A DNA stretch of 9,402 nt from Bacteroidota bacterium (GTDB lineage Bacteria; Bacteroidota; Bacteroidia; Bacteroidales; VadinHA17). The stretch spans positions 1 through 9,402 of the forward strand of contig DAOWNN010000063.1 of NCBI GenBank assembly GCA_030642585.1, given 5' to 3'. Each line of letters starts with the position of its first letter. Positions within the stretch are counted from its first letter, which is position 1. The position numbers and the translations under genes are program-made. Of the stretch, positions 8,028 to 9,402 are shown one piece after another. The notes below the pieces were generated by a model. It did not search any database. It had not been told where the DNA came from and saw nothing but the letters and a program-made list of their open reading frames with translations.

Positions 8028-8059
8028 CGAAAATATACATTTCACTGGGAATACTCAAA
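8028..8059 (-). promoter_or_regulatory. Bacteroidota-type promoter for the DUF349-pyrG-yidC unit
   Basis: On the minus strand a TTTG -33 box (8056-8059) is followed after 20 bases by TATTTTCG (8028-8035), one mismatch from the -7 consensus TAnnTTTG. This spacing fits the known housekeeping-sigma promoter of the phylum. The predicted transcript start is near 8022, giving a 5' leader of about 70 bases before the DUF349 start codon. The -33 box sits at the end of a long T run, which weakens it slightly because such runs match easily. Confidence 0.6.
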
Positions 8060-8157
8060 AAAAAATAACATTTATTGGATGCTTCAATTCTGACCTGCTC
8101 CTGAAAAAAAATGTAAATAACCTCTATAGAGCATTCACGGGAAAAGAAACATGCATA

Positions 8158-9195
8158 TTACCATCCTGAATAAATACCAATCAAACCAATAAACAAAGCC
8201 ATGACCATATTGATAAATTTCATCAGGAAAAAACTTTTTTTCGATTCTGCCAACAAAGGGAGACTTCCATGTCCATCCTGAACAATTGAATTTACTATCA
8301 AAACACTTAATGGGATTGTTCCAGCAACAAATAAAGAAATAAACACCATATGTGGCCCTGATTCAGGAATGAGACCAATAATAATAGCAAGGATTAAAAC
8401 AATGTGCAAATTTCCCTGAACCCAATCAGCCAAATCCATTCGACCTTCAAGAATATGGATAACTAACATAGCGCCAAAGCTCCATAAGAATATTTTAATA
8501 AAATGCTTCTTGATTACATGTTCCCAAAGATGTTCTTCAAGGAAATGCCCTGATGTAGTGATGATTATAAATAAAGTGAATAATAATATCAGTATTAAAG
8601 AAATCCTGATCCAGTTCCACTCCTCAGGTCCAATTATCCCGATAAAAATAAGTACAAGCACAGATATCACCACTCCACTGGATAAAGCCCGAAGTAAGGA
8701 TGGTTTTTTAAACTGATCAAATATTCTGGTTCTGTCAAGGCTGACACTATCTTCCTCTGATTGGTGAAGGCTAAATTTGTGATTTGGGCCAAAGGGCTGA
8801 AAATTAGCGATTCGAGGCATAAGATTTAATAAAAGACCAGTAAGGATGGCAATACCAAAAATTATAAAGGTAATTTTTAAAAAACTACCAGGAATAATGG
8901 CAAGCATTACAAATGCTTCATCGCCTGAGCTTGCAATCATTACAGTTACAAGAGCTGCAAAATTCATGAGCCTGTGAGAAAACAGGGATACCGCTGTGAA
9001 AGTTCCCAGGCAGCCTGGGATAATTCCCAAAAGTCCTGCAATTAATACCTGAATCCATGGAGAAGCTTTGAGCTGCTTACTCCAGTTACCCCTGGTCTGT
9101 ACGTTCAGGAACTCGATAATTAACATTACCAGCATAACAAAACCGGTGATCATCAGAGCATGCTGAAGTACCTCAATAACAATTTCTAAATTCAT
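8158..9195 (-). CDS. Putative ten-helix metal exporter (ArsP_2 / putative manganese transporter family)
   Basis: This 345-residue integral membrane protein resembles the family annotated as putative manganese transporter or ArsP_2 heavy-metal exporter; the true substrate is unproven. About ten hydrophobic helices are visible (roughly 9-29, 48-70, 77-100, 107-127, 170-190, 195-215, 232-250, 262-285, 288-303 and 322-343), with a charged cytosolic-looking loop at about 130-166. Conserved polar membrane motifs are GIIPGCLGTF (57-66), SSGDEAF (89-95), GLIPESGPHM (274-283) and QDGHGSLPLLAESKKSF (306-322). The two halves align with each other, indicating an internal duplication. AGGA lies 8 bases before the ATG, and a TATTTTTG box lies about 30 bases upstream, supporting the start. 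It reads in the same direction as the DUF349 gene but is 208 bp away with a promoter between, so it is probably a separate unit. No metal-responsive operator was recognised. Confidence 0.8.
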   Translation of the reverse strand: MNLEIVIEVLQHALMITGFVMLVMLIIEFLNVQTRGNWSKQLKASPWIQVLIAGLLGIIPGCLGTFTAVSLFSHRLMNFAALVTVMIASSGDEAFVMLAIIPGSFLKITFIIFGIAILTGLLLNLMPRIANFQPFGPNHKFSLHQSEEDSVSLDRTRIFDQFKKPSLLRALSSGVVISVLVLIFIGIIGPEEWNWIRISLILILLFTLFIIITTSGHFLEEHLWEHVIKKHFIKIFLWSFGAMLVIHILEGRMDLADWVQGNLHIVLILAIIIGLIPESGPHMVFISLFVAGTIPLSVLIVNSIVQDGHGSLPLLAESKKSFFLMKFINMVMALFIGLIGIYSGW

Positions 9196-9225
9196 AGTAT
9201 GGTTCCTGGCTTATTAATTAAGCGA

Positions 9226-9233
9226 CAAAAATA
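9226..9233 (-). promoter_or_regulatory. Promoter -7 box for the putative metal exporter gene
   Basis: On the minus strand this reads TATTTTTG, a full match to the Bacteroidota -7 consensus TAnnTTTG. It predicts a transcript start near 9219-9221 and a leader of about 25 bases, with AGGA at 9204-9207 as ribosome binding site. No good TTTG -33 element is seen at the expected distance; an upstream TTTAATA is a weak match. Confidence 0.5.
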
Positions 9234-9291
9234 CAATAATTTACCTTCTTTGTATTAAAGCATGCTAATAGGTGAAATATATGAAAGGAAT

Positions 9292-9368
9292 AAAAAAAAA
9301 TCCCTGAAGAAGTGACTATAATGAACAGGGAAAAGAACCGGAACAACGGTCCAGACTTCTTCAGGGAT
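9292..9368 (-). terminator. Intrinsic terminator for a minus-strand gene beyond the right edge
   Basis: Positions 9300-9313 and 9355-9368 form a perfect 14-bp stem (one arm is ATCCCTGAAGAAGT). On the minus strand the stem is followed directly by a run of eight further T residues (9292-9299). The 41-base loop contains its own small hairpin, ACCG/CGGT around a six-base loop (9337-9350). The stem plus T-run is a classical rho-independent terminator; the large structured loop is unusual. It separates the metal exporter gene from whatever lies upstream and could equally be the 3' end of a non-coding RNA or an attenuator. Confidence 0.7.
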
Positions 9369-9402
9369 CTGCTCTGAATTTTATTAAGTTTCTTCTTAAG
9401 TC

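Noticed and set aside
8122..8131. Perfect palindrome CTCTATAGAG downstream of the metal exporter gene
   Set aside because: It has no loop for an RNA hairpin and the T run lies about 11 bases further on, so it does not make a convincing terminator. A 10-base palindrome is expected by chance in this length.

Overview
The window is AT-rich bacterial DNA that looks like a Bacteroidota chromosome, probably a free-living or environmental Bacteroidia-type lineage. The evidence for this is a SusD-era style glycan enzyme (GH92 lipoprotein), a DUF349 multi-repeat protein of the type found in this phylum, a YidC with a long periplasmic domain and a Lys-rich tail, weak or absent Shine-Dalgarno sequences at several starts, and promoter-like TAnnTTTG boxes. 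The genus cannot be decided from the sequence. Every protein-coding gene that can be supported lies on the minus strand.

Reading in the direction of transcription (right to left): 9402-9196 holds a strong minus-strand intrinsic terminator for a gene beyond the window, then a promoter-like box. Next comes a ten-helix putative metal exporter of the ArsP_2 / putative manganese transporter type (9195-8158). A 208-bp gap with a well-spaced Bacteroidota-type promoter follows. After it is a probable three-gene transcription unit: a DUF349 repeat protein (7949-5946), pyrG for CTP synthase (5903-4293) and yidC for the membrane protein insertase (4258-2243), with gaps of only 42 and 34 bp. A 501-bp non-coding gap (2242-1742) contains a GC-rich hairpin, other small inverted repeats and a two-tier inverted repeat. 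Last is the N-terminal 580 codons of a GH92 alpha-mannosidase-type lipoprotein, cut off by the left edge of the window.

Functionally these are mostly housekeeping genes (nucleotide synthesis, membrane protein insertion, a structural protein of unknown role), flanked by a metal exporter and a glycan-degrading enzyme. No mobile element with a transposase, no CRISPR array, no tRNA or rRNA and no defence system was seen. The most unusual points are a TPR-like motif inserted directly after the first membrane helix of YidC, and the structured non-coding stretch between yidC and the GH92 gene, which may encode a small RNA or a long leader. Neither is proof of a new system.
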